DNA of 64,000 nucleotides. Source: Takakia lepidozioides. Taxonomy: Eukaryota; Streptophyta; Takakiopsida; Takakiales; Takakiaceae. The notes below the pieces were generated by a model. The model saw only the letters and a program-made list of their open reading frames with translations. It did no database searches and had not been told where the DNA came from. The translations under genes were made by a program, and so were the position numbers. The first letter of the stretch is position 1; every line of letters begins with the position of its first letter. The stretch spans positions 19,592,001 to 19,656,000 of the forward strand of contig CM060733.1 in assembly GCA_030704615.1 (NCBI GenBank), given 5' to 3'. Below are positions 1-12,951 of the stretch, piece by piece.

Positions 1-96
1 GATTCTTGTGTGGCAAATGACATGCACTGTAAACTTCTCAAATATTGTGGGACACATTGTTCTGGAGCACCCTACCCAACTCCATTGAAACCCCTT

Positions 97-97
97 C

Positions 98-122
<25 letters not shown>
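97..122. repeat. CT dinucleotide microsatellite
   Basis: About 26 bp of CT repeats lie at the left end of the LINE-associated module. Similar CT or GA tails border other copies of this family in the window. Confidence 0.7.
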
Positions 123-128
<6 letters not shown>

Positions 129-746
129 TCTTCCCTGTTTTTGTTTTTCTTTCCATTTTGTCCCATAAGCTCTATGAGCTTTCCGCGGACGTTATAAAGC
201 ACCATTTCATTTCGTTTCATTTCCCTGAACCTGTTTCCAGTCTGTGACATGGGGGAGGATATCATGGATGACCTCAAGGGTCTACCCACTCTTGGCACCA
301 GACTGAAATTTAAACTCAGGGCAGGAAGCCTACCTTTGAACATTAAACAGAAGCAGAGAGGAAAGGGAGAGTGCAATTGCCCGTTGTGTGGGCAACCCGA
401 AGACAATATTCATTTTCTGATTCACTGTCCGGGGTACTCTCACCAGAGAGAAGCTCTCCTCCAATCTATCAAGAGAATTGTGCCTGTACCTCTGTTTACC
501 AACTCTGAAAGTCTCGAGGCTGAGCCAAAAGCCCAGGCCCTTCTGAGGCCTAGTTTCTGGGCAAATCACACACAGCAGATTGATGCTTGTGTGAAGGGAT
601 TTCTAGAGGATATCTGGAAAACCCGAATCAATTCTATGTGACATTTTGGGCTAACACAGCCCCCAATGCTTATCCTGAGGCATCACAGTGTACATGAAAT
701 ACCACATGTCAGTGAGGGTTAATCAGTACAGGTGTAGTTGTTACTG

Positions 747-1110
747 TCAACAGGCTGCAGAAAAATAAAAAGACCACATATTCACACTACAGAACTCTTG
801 CATGAAATCATCCAAATACTCATGGAAAGATTCACTTATCACTCTCTGGAAAGTTGCTGGTGCATTACAAAGTCCAAAAAGGCATGACTTTGTATGCATA
901 AGCACCTCAGTCTGTGATGAAAGTTGTCTTTCCATGATCTTCTTCAACTACTTGTACTTGGTTATACCCACTGAAGTCATCCATGAATGAGTACATCTCA
1001 TGGCCTGCCACAGTGTCCAGTACAGCTTCTGTGAATAACAAAGGAAATGGATCTTTCTTTGTATAAAGGTAAGTCTTACTACCAATGTCAGCCCCTGACA
1101 GAGGTAGGTT
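747..1110 (-). mobile_element. Ty3/gypsy reverse-transcriptase fragment (decayed)
   Basis: Read on the minus strand, two frames together give EAVLDTVAGHEMYSFMDDFS, then GYNQVQVVEEDHGKTTFITD and FGLCNAPATFQRVISESFHE, the RT palm region of Ty3/gypsy retrotransposons. At least one frameshift separates the parts, and no LTR, protease or integrase is visible. It splits the LINE copy, so the gypsy sequence arrived after the LINE. It is a dead fragment. Confidence 0.75.
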
Positions 1111-1561
1111 CTGTCCCTTTGGTTTCCGCTCAAACTGGGCGCGGGGTCAATGGCCACAAGGCTACGGCAAACGTCTTATGAGTACATTCTCTTTCTGTCT
1201 TTCTAGCTGCTATGGTAGGTGTGGAATCAAATGCCCATCTTGATTTCAAGAACAGATGAATTTGATATAAGCAGAGGGACCAGTTGACTTCACTAGACGA
1301 GACGAAAGTACCCCAAGATAGTAAGATGGACCTGTCAAACAGGGCAGATCACATGTGGAATTTTTATGGTAATGAATATCTCAAGCCCAGACATTCCAGG
1401 CAAAGGAGTGGAGGATCACAGCCTAATTTGAAGAACGCACTATTAAAGGCCCTTCCAATGCTGGGAATAATGGATGAAGATAGCAAGGATAAACCAATTC
1501 AATCAACTTCATTAGTTCCTTAGGTCTCCATCTGATATGGACTACGTAGTGGTGCTTGCAG

Positions 1562-3638
<2,077 letters not shown>

Positions 3639-4471
3639 TGAAGCTGAGAGGACTCGCAAGCATCTGAAGAAGGAAGCCGGGATCATCATCTGGGACACCT
3701 TGTGCAGAAGTAAGCACAGCGTTGTTTAAGAGCTGAACTAGATTTGGCCAGTGGTGGACATGGGGACATTGCAAAAGCATATATTGACCAGTTCGTTTGT
3801 TTCTATCCTTTAGAGTGCCACAGGGTATAACAACATAAGAGAACCACCTGGCAAAACTGCATGTATAGAGTTTGATGCAAGGATTTTTTTTAGGTCAGCA
3901 CAAAGCAGGATCTTGTAGACCAAATTAGTAGACTGAACCATAGTCTTTGTCGAGGCTTGAGTGGTAAAAGTAGTAGCCAGGCCATAGGGGAGACATGTTG
4001 ATGCTGACAACCTTTTGGAGAGGTTTAACGGGTATGCTCCACATCCTTGCAACCGTTTTGCATCCTTTAGATGTCTAGAGATGTCTCATGGCAATTCAAT
4101 CCAATGTACTTCCGCAAGCAACCTTAGGTAATACCCAACTCGCTCACTAATTGTTCTTCTTATTGCTCCAAAAGTTGCAAGACAACAAAAAAGAAGTATG
4201 ACGCCTCTTATGGTGTCTCTTCACCACAAGGGCTACTGCCTTCCAGCTGAAAGGTGGCGCAAGACAACAGTGTAAGTGCATGAAATATAAAATTGTGTAA
4301 ATGAGGTTGTGTGCGGACATTGTGTGGGCTAGTTTCCTGGTCAATTTTTGCTGGGATGCAAGCACATAACAGTAATAAAGTACACTGCTGGGTACTAGCA
4401 AAATCCCAGCAACGATTGACCATGGAACTAGTGAACCCTGTTAGCAAAATTTCTACTTATAGGGCCGTGGG
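3639..4471. other. Intergenic, TPI 3' end to GRAS 3' end
   Basis: The region between the convergent TPI and GRAS genes. I see no coding, RNA or repeat feature that I can support. Confidence 0.5.
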
Positions 4472-6682
4472 TTACGCGGGCACCCATGCTGTTGAGAAAC
4501 TGACATTGTGGCCTTTCCATGTGAGGAACAGGACGTCTTCATCCTCATCTTTCCTCAGCCTCCAACAACCCGAGTGCTCCCCCAACATGTGTTTGAGCTC
4601 TCCCATCACCTCCTGACTAAATGGAATCATCCGAAACTGAGCTTTCTTCATGCGCTGCATCCATCTGTCTTTGCCCTCCACCCGCTCGATTCTTTGTCGT
4701 CCCTCACAGGCGATAATGTTTTCTATTCTGTTGGCGATCTCACCCTCATAGTGTACTCTCTGGTCACTGTTCCGGGGTAAGAGTGCATCCAAAGCATCAA
4801 ATGGGATCCACAGGTAGTTGAAGGCCGCCTTCAATCTCGTGACAATCTTGGGGGAAGTAAGGTTGGCATCCTCATCTGTTAGAGTCACGACAGCAGGGTT
4901 GAGATTTCGAACTAATCTCAACAACTTGTCACGAGCGCAGGAAGATGGATCAACCCCCTCATCGGCCACATAGTGCAGTCTGAGCAGGCAATTTACAGCA
5001 AAGACCTCCCCATCTCGCACATCGATCGTGGAAGGATCTAGCAGCTCACAATCTTGAGGAAGCAACTGAAACTCGAAGGGAACATTCTTTAGGCGAGCGA
5101 ATTTGGCCAGGCGGTGGAGCAATTGTTCATAGCTGACTTCCAGTAAGGGAGGTACCTGGGATTGTGCGACGCACACGCTCAGACGAAAATGGGGAGGCCC
5201 CTCGGCTCTCTCAGCGAAAGCCTCAATCAAAGTGGGCCATTGCATGCAATGACTGGTGTTGAAATCGAAAATGTGCACCCTATCCTTCCCCCTAGAAGCT
5301 TCCAAAATTGCTCCATTTGCTGCTATGTACCCAAAACGGTACCATGGCATCACATCAACGTAGTTCGTGAGCTCCATCACAGTAGTTATTTTGCTGCAAT
5401 TCAGGGGCCCCTGAGGCTGTGGAAGCATATGAGGTGTAAATTTGGCAGCTCGTGATATGAGGGCCCTAAGGAAGCAAGCCAAGAGTTTTTGGTTCGGTTC
5501 CCCATCCATCGATGCAATGTTGCTGATTACCCAAGTGATTTGCTGGGCGGATTGCACATCGTTGGCCTCCAGAGCCGATGCACAGTGGACAAGGAGTTGT
5601 TCCATGGTGTTCAATTCGCGAGAGCCCACCAGGCTCCCCAAGCCCCGCATCCCAAGCGCTTGCAGAGGCCGTGTCTCATCATCTATGGGGACTCTATGAA
5701 GTCTCTCGATGTCGGGAAATGTGGTGGCATTGGCCAACACGGGTGCTATCTCCTGTGCCCCGAACCTCTCGAAGATATCCTGATTGATCGGGAACGATCT
5801 TGGATGGACAAGATGATTGACGGGCTGGAGTGCTCCATTGATGCCTTGCAAGTTCCCTCGCGAATCGACCTCCGTGACTTCCATCCCGGATGCATGTCGA
5901 CCCTGTGCTTCCCCATGATTTCCCATCTGTGGTTCTCCCATTGTTTCCGAACGGTCAGGAGAAGATATCATCGTGCTTGCTTCTTGCTGCTGGCACTCAT
6001 GACTGGCAGCCAAATCGACCATTCCGTGTTCACCCTTCTGGGTCGACAACCAGCGCTCTGTCTGCCACTTTCTAGGAGAGTTCCTCAGCACCTCCCTCAG
6101 AGGCTCGTCGATGGGTGGGCGACTCTTCGATTCGCTCATAGCGGGTGCCTCACTGCGGTTGGCCATTTCCAATGCATCCCCTAGAGTATCTAACTGAGGA
6201 CCACAATTTTCAGTTCCCTTGAGAGTGTTCTGCTGCCTTAGCACCTCCGTCCGCGTTTGTGCCATCACTGGACCTTCACGTTTGCGCCATTGGGACGCAT
6301 CTGCTGTCTGAATGGCGCCAGGATCATCAAAAAACTCACACACCGGAGTGTTGTACGAGAGGTGCTCAGGAACTTGGCGACTATATTGGAATGGGATTTG
6401 ACTATTCCTAGCTGTTTCAAATGGCCTTGAACCCCTTAATTTTTCGAGCTGGGTCCAAGGAGCACCATCATGCTGAGAGTTGAGAACCTGCATGCTTGCA
6501 AGATCGAAAGGCCGGTGAACAAGATTTTTCTCCATATCTGACGCCATGAACAGTGGCCGCCTACTTCTCCTTGCGGTAAATATCGAACCCAGAATAGTTG
6601 CACTATCTCGATAGTCAGCTTTTACATCCAGTCCATTGGCAGTCTCAAATGCAGCACATTTTCGACCATTTTCTTCCTCCAT
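4472..6682 (-). CDS. GRAS-family transcriptional regulator, SCL32-like
   Basis: An intronless gene of 736 residues. The C-terminal ~380 residues form a complete GRAS domain. The first leucine-heptad region starts near residue 357 (MEQLLVHCASALEANDVQSA). The VHIID-type motif is VHIFDFNTSHCMQWPTLIEA near 468. The PFYRE/SAW end includes WIPFDALDALLPRNSDQR, QRIERVEGKDRWMQRMKKAQ and FLTWKGHNVSFSTAWVPA. The HCMQWPTLI signature and the QRIER segment resemble the SCL32 branch near SHORT-ROOT. GRAS proteins act in the nucleus by protein contacts and as transcriptional regulators; the target process is not visible here. The N-terminal ~350 residues are polar, low-similarity and longer than in Arabidopsis SCL32. 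I used the first Met at 6682, which precedes a continuous open frame; a later Met near 6545 (MASDMEKN) is possible. No miR171 site was recognised. Confidence 0.85.
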   Translation of the reverse strand: MEEENGRKCAAFETANGLDVKADYRDSATILGSIFTARRSRRPLFMASDMEKNLVHRPFDLASMQVLNSQHDGAPWTQLEKLRGSRPFETARNSQIPFQYSRQVPEHLSYNTPVCEFFDDPGAIQTADASQWRKREGPVMAQTRTEVLRQQNTLKGTENCGPQLDTLGDALEMANRSEAPAMSESKSRPPIDEPLREVLRNSPRKWQTERWLSTQKGEHGMVDLAASHECQQQEASTMISSPDRSETMGEPQMGNHGEAQGRHASGMEVTEVDSRGNLQGINGALQPVNHLVHPRSFPINQDIFERFGAQEIAPVLANATTFPDIERLHRVPIDDETRPLQALGMRGLGSLVGSRELNTMEQLLVHCASALEANDVQSAQQITWVISNIASMDGEPNQKLLACFLRALISRAAKFTPHMLPQPQGPLNCSKITTVMELTNYVDVMPWYRFGYIAANGAILEASRGKDRVHIFDFNTSHCMQWPTLIEAFAERAEGPPHFRLSVCVAQSQVPPLLEVSYEQLLHRLAKFARLKNVPFEFQLLPQDCELLDPSTIDVRDGEVFAVNCLLRLHYVADEGVDPSSCARDKLLRLVRNLNPAVVTLTDEDANLTSPKIVTRLKAAFNYLWIPFDALDALLPRNSDQRVHYEGEIANRIENIIACEGRQRIERVEGKDRWMQRMKKAQFRMIPFSQEVMGELKHMLGEHSGCWRLRKDEDEDVLFLTWKGHNVSFSTAWVPA

Positions 6683-7408
6683 GTACCTTCACACCTGATA
6701 AACTACATCAACTCTCAGCATGTTGGTGCAGGATAAGCTGTGACCTTAGGACACACAGGGAGAGGAGGGTGGGGAGGGGCGATAGATCAGATCAGAAGGT
6801 TACCATTTCAAATGGCCTTTGAAGCCCTTGAAGCAAGCAACTCTAGAAAGAAAGCAGAAATTGCGTTGTGATTCTTGACTCTTGACTCTTCCCACGGAAT
6901 CGAAGGGATTTTCAATAGGAGCTCTTCTTCCAGCAGCAGCTCCTGAGAGATTGGTTGCGCAGCCGTCTCTCTCGTCCCACTGGGTAACAACAAACTGCCT
7001 TACCCGGACCGTCGGTCCAAATGAACTACCGGACGCAAGGGGACAATCGCCACATTTGTCGTCGAGCGTCACGTTATTTTAGTCCCGTTCGTCAAATGTT
7101 TGACGTCCGAGTCGGTATCGCTACATATATTCTTCCACAGTTCAGATATTCGATTCCAATCGTTAAAAATAGTAAGTTATAGAATGGGAATATTGTTTAA
7201 ACTTAATGCACTCGAGAGATCTGACGCTACCGGATTCCGGCTCCCTGTCAAATTCTCCCCAACCCCTCTTACCCCGGGTTCACTATTAAAAATTTAAATC
7301 ACGAGATATGTGGTGGCAGTAACAGACAGCAGGGTGCCCAGTTCAGATCTTTGTGGGTGGGTTGTAATGTTGTAATTGCTCTTAGCACATTTTATACCAA
7401 GTCACTTA
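6683..7408. promoter_or_regulatory. Upstream region of the GRAS gene
   Basis: About 730 bp upstream of the GRAS start and before the hAT element. It should contain the promoter and 5' leader by position. I see no unambiguous TATA box or known operator. Confidence 0.3.
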
Positions 7409-8313
7409 GTCAAGACCAGTGTTGGGCGGTTACCCGCCTGGGCCCCGGGTAACCGCCGGTTCGGGTTCCGGTTATGTGGAACCGGACCGGAACTGGACCC
7501 GCCTGTGCAGAACCGGAACCGGAACCGCTCATTGGGGATTGTGTGGGAAACGGAACCGGCGGTTCCAGCTCCAAAGCGGTTCCGGTTCCGGTTCCGGTCC
7601 ACCCGTGGGCTGTAGCCCTAAATGGGGCTGTAGCCCTGAATGTCTCTAGTACCTACCAAAGCGCTTCTAAGTCCGGTTCTTGGTTCTTGACCCCTTGGTG
7701 GGGCTGGTGGGCCCAGGGAAAAACTTATTTAATGCTCTTAAGCTCCTGAGATCCTGGGTTCAATGCTTGAAGGCCATGAGATTCTATGTTCAATGCTTCA
7801 GCGCCATGAGATCTTGGGTTCAATCTCCAGCTCCATGATATCCTGGCTAAGTTCATTAATAAAATGTTTGAAGATGCCAATACTTGCCAGGTAGCTGAAT
7901 AGTATTTTCAACCCATAAAATTTTACCCATTTTCTTCTACCAGTTTATTTAGAGTATTTTTGTTTGTTTTTTTGTGTTAGTGAAAACTAACAAAATCGTT
8001 GGATTTTAGTTCAAATATGTGAATACACTGCTATTTAATCTACCGGACTGATAAAATATTTTAAATCTAATTAAATTAAACAAATATATTTTTAAAATAG
8101 AACCGGAACCTAACCGGAACCGATGGTTTTTATCAGCAACTAACCGGTAACTGGAACCGCCCCCATGTTTAAAAGTTGGATCCGGAACCGGACCGGAACC
8201 AGCTCAATAAAAAAAAACCGGAACCGGATCCGGAACCGTCTCTTGAAATAATTTTGGAACCGGAACCGAAGGTTCCTTCACAAATGCAAGAACCGCCCAA
8301 CACTGGTCAAGAC
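7409..8313. mobile_element. Non-autonomous hAT-type DNA transposon with 8-bp target duplication
   Basis: The element runs from 7417 to 8305 (889 bp). Its ends are perfect 15-bp inverted repeats: CAGTGTTGGGCGGTT on the left and its reverse complement AACCGCCCAACACTG on the right. Both sides are flanked by the same 8 bp, GTCAAGAC (7409-7416 and 8306-8313). An 8-bp duplication is the hallmark of the hAT superfamily. Both subterminal regions are crowded with CCGGAACC-type repeats, as expected for transposase-binding sites. There is no transposase reading frame; open frames inside come only from the repeats. The intact duplication suggests a fairly recent insertion. Confidence 0.9.
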
Positions 8314-8667
8314 CAATTGTGATTTACCCCCTCCATTCCATGTAACCCCTAGTGAGGTTACACTCCCTTCAGTTGTCACTCTCAAGAGGGGGTGGGGAAA
8401 ATTTGACATGACAAAAACCGACCATACCGTAGTTTCAGGGATTGCACCTACACCTGTGCATTAAACAAAATGTGCATGACGTCATTACATTATTCCTAGT
8501 GAATTCTCTTATGATATTATGTGACAAATATATAGGGAACCACACTATGCTCCTCCTGCATGTACATCCACCTATTTGTAGAGAGCGAGATTAGGCAGGG
8601 CCAAAGTTAGTGTGCGTAAGAGCCCCTGCTGCGAAAAGTCTAAACCATGACGCATGTCATACGCCAG
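8314..8667. other. Unassigned stretch between hAT element and 105-bp array
   Basis: No gene or repeat can be supported here. Confidence 0.4.
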
Positions 8668-9336
8668 CCTCATCCACAAAGAACCATAGAATCGTGGGTT
8701 ATTTAAGGTTTTTGCTAGTAACCGGAAGCTGCCCATCAGCCACACGGATGTCTAAAATCGCGACCAAGGCACCCTCATCCACAAAGAACCATAGAATCGT
8801 GGGTTATTTAAGGTTTTTGCTAGTAACCGGAAGCTGCCCATCAGCCACACGGATGTCTAAAATCGCGACCAAGGCACCCTCATCCACAAAGAACCATAGA
8901 ATCGTGGGTTATTTAAGGTTTTTGCTAGTAACCGGAAGCTGCCCATCAGCCACACGGATGTCTAAAATCGCGACCAAGGCACCCTCATCCACAAAGAACC
9001 ATAGAATCGTGGGTTATTTAAGGTTTTTGCTAGTAACCGGAAGCTGCCCATCAGCCACACGGATGTCTAAAATCGCGACCAAGGCACCCTCATCCACAAA
9101 GAACCATAGAATCGTGGGTTATTTAAGGTTTTTGCTAGTAACCGGAAGCTGCCCATCAGCCACACGGATGTCTAAAATCGCGACCAAGGCACCCTCATCC
9201 ACAAAGAACCATAGAATCGTGGGTTATTTAAGGTTTTTGCTAGTAACCGGAAGCTGCCCATCAGCCACACGGATGTCTAAAATCGCGACCAAGGCACCCT
9301 CATCCACAAAGACCCATAGAATCGTGGGTTACTTAA
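8668..9336. repeat. Tandem array, 105-bp unit, six complete copies plus one partial
   Basis: Units begin at 8668, 8773, 8878, 8983, 9088 and 9193, each starting CCTCATCCACAAAGAACC and ending near CGCGACCAAGGCAC. They look identical by eye. A seventh, partial unit (9298-9336) carries changes and then runs into related but diverged sequence (TTTATTTAAGGTTTTTTGCT near 9368). Because 105 is divisible by three, one frame stays open across the array and gives a spurious 259-residue frame of 35-residue repeats. There is no homology or start context to support a protein. Near-identity points to recent expansion or homogenisation, or to an assembly-sensitive locus. Confidence 0.95.
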
Positions 9337-11975
9337 GCACTATGACCAGGTGGTCCTTACAACTAGGTTTATTTAAGGTTTTTTGCTAATCAGCCGCACA
9401 CACATGACGTGTTCCTTACAACTACAGGGCTACCTAATTCCAAAGTCAATATGTAAAATAATGAATTAACTATAATACTTGTGACTCAAAGGATCCTTGT
9501 GCTAAAAAGAGAAGAAACAAAAAAATAAAAAATAAAACAAAAACATATAGTTAAAAATTACAAAAACAAACAAGTAAATACTAAATACTGTGAATCTTGT
9601 CGTCTAGGGGGCGACTTGTGTCGACGGTAGTATGGATGGATGAAAAATTTGATAGTCGGTCAATCTGGTGCAAGTTTGTCGCCACACATCGCCGGCGTAT
9701 TGAGGCAGGCACTAGCCGACACACTCCGACTCTGGGCCGTCTGTCGCATGCTGGAGAATCAAACAAGCGATGGCAAGCTTGTGAGACTGGAGAGGCGAGA
9801 GAGTCGACTCTGATTGAATGAGATAAGATCCAGAGCGTGCAGCGGGGTGCTTGCAAGCAGTAAGATATTGAGATGGAGGTTTGTGTAAGTAAGTAGTAGC
9901 AATGCAGCTGCGGCGCCCTGCCTCCGTTCTCATGTGTCGTACCTCGGTTTGATCGTGCTACGGATACCAGATTAGTGTACAACATACGTTTGTGCATCTC
10001 ACTTTGAGAAGGCATTGGCATTTTGGCCTGCACGTTCTGCTACCTCATATCTTCAATTTGTTTAATCCTCCAGTCATGGAGTTGCAGGTAGCCTGGTACG
10101 GTACTCTTCTAAACGGCGATACAGTTTTCGATTCACAGTCGTATAAAGAACAAAGCCAGGGTGGTAGGGTGCTGAAGGCAATCGCTGTATAACTTTGCCC
10201 TAATAACTTGGCTACCTTCATGTAGTGGTGGGACATGCTGCAAAGGGATAACAAGGCCTGGTTTTTGTGTAGTAACTTAGACTACGACTTGACCTAACTG
10301 GTAAGCGTGGCAGCCTTGCCGGTAGGGTCGACCGGGATGCCCTTACGGCCATCTTCTGGCGGGACGCGGTATCAAATCCCCACCCCCACCGCTCCCCTCT
10401 AACTTGTCATCCTTCAATGTAGATTAAAGCATTAAGAGATCGAATGTTTGGTAAGAGGTGCTAGTGATGCACTGTAATGACGAGGTGTGAGATTCAGCCC
10501 GACAAACAAAGCACATAGAATGATTGATAGCATTTGCAACTGATTGACATATTTTTTCATCTCCAAAATAATTCCAAGTCCAAGATCCCCGCTCTGCTCC
10601 CCTATTCCTAAATACCCGCTCCCCTGTTCCCCTCCTTGTTCCCAGTCCCACTTCTCTTTACCTGTCCCTGGTCCTCACTCCCCTGTCCCCGTTCCCGCTC
10701 CCCCTCCTCACCCTGCGTACTCCCCGTGTTCACGCTCCCCTCCTTGCCCTCCCCTCCTTGCCCTGTGGAATGTGGCTTGCTCCCTGTTCCCGCTCCTTGC
10801 TCCCATGTCCCACTATGGGAAATGGGGATGGGGGAGTAGGAACTAGGAACAAGGGAGCAAAAATGGGAGATTGTTTGGGAACATGATCCTGAAGGTGGGA
10901 GCATGAGGAGGGAACAAGAGGTGTGGAGCACTCCCCACCTTCTTAGTGGGGGAGGAGATTTGACTGGCAGTCTCCCGGGGACCTCCAGCCAGCGGACCCC
11001 GCCCCCTCATAATGGTAATAATTAGTCATCTTTACTAGTAAGTCCAGGGCTCACCAGTGCCCTTCTCTTTCTTTCAAACCCTAAGCCTATCCGTCTTTCC
11101 TGTACATGCTCCAAGCAAGCTGCTGTAAATTACAGCTCTAGTATAAGGTACGCAAGTACAGGACAGGATTTACACTGAGTGCTACAGTCATAAACTATGG
11201 TCATAATTTATAAACCATCCACTTCTTTCTAGACTTTTTCAGAAAGTACATGAGAAAACTTTGGACTAATTGTAAGAAGTCACTTCTTTTCATGCAATTT
11301 AATATGGTTTGATATGATATGGTTGCGTGAAAGGTAAAACATTTGTCAACCTGGCTTGTGAGAGTAGTTTCTCAAAGTTGTCTATAATAATGAAAGTGAA
11401 AAAACATTAACCGGTCAACAAGAAGGTAGGCCGACCTGTCCAAAAACACTACTGAATTGTAGGCATGGATTTGCAAAGGCAAGTAGCTGCTAGTCCTGCC
11501 GCTGAGCCCTGCATATCCGGCAGTTGACCTCAGTTGTTCGAAACCATGTGCACGCACAAGGAATCCATGGCCACCAGCAACTTGAGTAACTTATGGGAGC
11601 TCTAGATAGATCCATCACGACACCTCCGTCACTGCCCTGGCATTGCATAGTCAAAGTACACACAGCGTAGACGGGAGAGAGGACATAACTAATAAAAGCC
11701 ACTTCACCTAATCTGGTTGCTACCATATGGGGGGCCCAAGATTCTAATAAATAAGAGCAATGCCATGTGATTGCTACTATGCAGTGTTAATCTGGGGAGT
11801 AGCTCACCTAAACAGATTGCTTACAGGGATCTGACGAGATATATCAGATAGGAAGATTTCAAATCATATCACTGATAGTCCAAGTTAGGTAGAATGACTA
11901 ATGAGCCTCCAATATGGTGGTTATTAGTTATTACATATTTGGAAGAACCCTAAAGATAACACTTCAAAGGGCATT
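9337..11975. other. Long non-coding stretch with no recognised gene
   Basis: The frames here are short and unlike known proteins. At 10560-10810 the + strand is strongly C/T-rich (CCCGCTCCCC-type words), and at 10815-10930 it becomes G/A-rich, giving a strand-asymmetric, partly self-complementary block. A minus-strand frame at 9581-10033 has no recognisable domain. At 10290-10400 there are words loosely like tRNA A and B boxes, not enough to call a SINE. Confidence 0.4.
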
Positions 11976-12951
11976 TTAACCCTTCAAGGACGAGCCTGTT
12001 TTTGGTGGGCCCCGTCTAAAACCAGACATACCCTCACGGATGAGGGTGTATCTCCCATTGGACAAACATCCGAGGGGATGAACCGTTCCAAAGTCATCCT
12101 ACCTACTTCATGCACCTGAAGTAAAAATTTCAGGAGAATTGACCGTCTAAAGTGGAAGATTATAACAAAAATTCTAGGTTTTTTTTTTTTTGTTGGATAT
12201 ATTTTCAACATGAAAATTTGGTTTGACCAAGCAGATTGCCAACCTTTTTGATTTTTCATTGATACAGCCTACCCAGATTCAGATTATACGGCACCCACAG
12301 CAAAGCCTCCCAAAATTCCAGAGCCAAATTCCAAAAATGCATAATGGTTGCTTTGTATGGGAAAACAGGGGGGTCAAAATGCCCATTTCTCTCATGGGAA
12401 AAACACATCCCCCCAAATGTGGGGCAATTTGTGAGGGAATCCAAATTCCTCTCGTCATGTTGTTGTTTGCCTACCTACCGAGTACCCTGGAAAAAAAATT
12501 CCACATTCTAAGCTGTTTGTAGGCAAAGATTGCCAAAAAACCGAATCCCTACTTGAATCCCAGCTCCGGCCAAGAATTGCCGGAGCCGGTGGAAATTCCC
12601 GGCAAAAAATCCGGCCACGTCATCACAAACCAAGGAAGTCACGGGGCCCTCCACCCTGCGTTTCAGCGCTCTCCCTCCATGACCTGCCAACGGCCACCTG
12701 ATTGTGCGCGTGCCGGGGGTCCGCCGCTGTCCGAACGGGCGGACATGCAGCCCCCCGCTGTCACCCGCTGCCGGCAAACGCCCACCCCCCCCAATCCTGC
12801 CTGCCACGTCTGCCAGTCAACCTGCTGACGGGCCCAAAACCACAGGATTTTGGGTACCCCTCCAGATTCATCCGACATGATCTGCGCATTTATCATCCAA
12901 TCGAAATTTCGACCCGACCCGATACGGGTCGCCTCGTCCTTTCAGGGTTAA
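11976..12951. mobile_element. piggyBac-like non-autonomous element with TTAA ends
   Basis: The element body is 11980-12947 (968 bp). Both ends abut TTAA (11976-11979 and 12948-12951). Reading inward, the left end is CCCTTCAAGGACGAGCC and the right end, reverse-complemented, is CCCTGAAAGGACGAGGC, 14 of 17 positions identical. TTAA target duplication with inverted repeats starting CCC is diagnostic of the piggyBac superfamily. No transposase is present. The interior is partly GC-rich (12540-12840). Superfamily assignment rests on the ends only; an imprecise match by chance is possible but unlikely over 17 bp plus TTAA on both sides. Confidence 0.7.

Larger units (their letters stand above)
97..1200 (+). 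mobile_element. Truncated LINE (non-LTR retrotransposon) copy, interrupted by a gypsy fragment
   Basis: Positions 249-641 encode the C-terminal end of a LINE reverse-transcriptase polyprotein. It contains a cysteine-histidine motif with spacing CX2CX7HX4C (CPLCGQPEDNIHFLIHC) and a conserved tail, QQIDACVKGFLEDIWKTR. The 3' end reappears at about 1062-1200 and finishes with GGCCACAAGGCTACGGCAAA and GAGTACATTCTCT. The piece between is a gypsy fragment in the opposite direction. Upstream (97-240) lie a CT microsatellite and a module containing GGACGTTATAAAGCACC, which recurs at 28.7-29.1 kb and 33.3 kb. The copy sits upstream of the first visible TPI exon, presumably in an intron, in sense orientation. 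It is the most complete of at least seven related copies here. Confidence 0.75.

Noticed and set aside
1284-1523. A 79-residue + frame in the TPI intron region
   Set aside because: It does not resemble any TPI exon or known retroelement domain.
4472-6682. miR171 target site in the GRAS gene
   Set aside because: No matching site seen; the gene belongs to the SCL32-like branch, not the HAM group that carries the site.
8668-9336. CRISPR-like regular spacing
   Set aside because: The whole 105-bp unit is repeated without variable spacers, in a plant nuclear setting.
8610-9389. A 259-residue open frame with 35-residue repeats
   Set aside because: It exists only because the 105-bp tandem unit is a multiple of three; no homology, no start context and no plausible domain.
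9581-10033. A 150-residue minus-strand frame
   Set aside because: No recognisable domain, biased towards Ser/His/Arg, no exon context; likely chance.
10286-10400. Possible tRNA-derived SINE
   Set aside because: A-box and B-box matches are weak and no tail or second copy was found.
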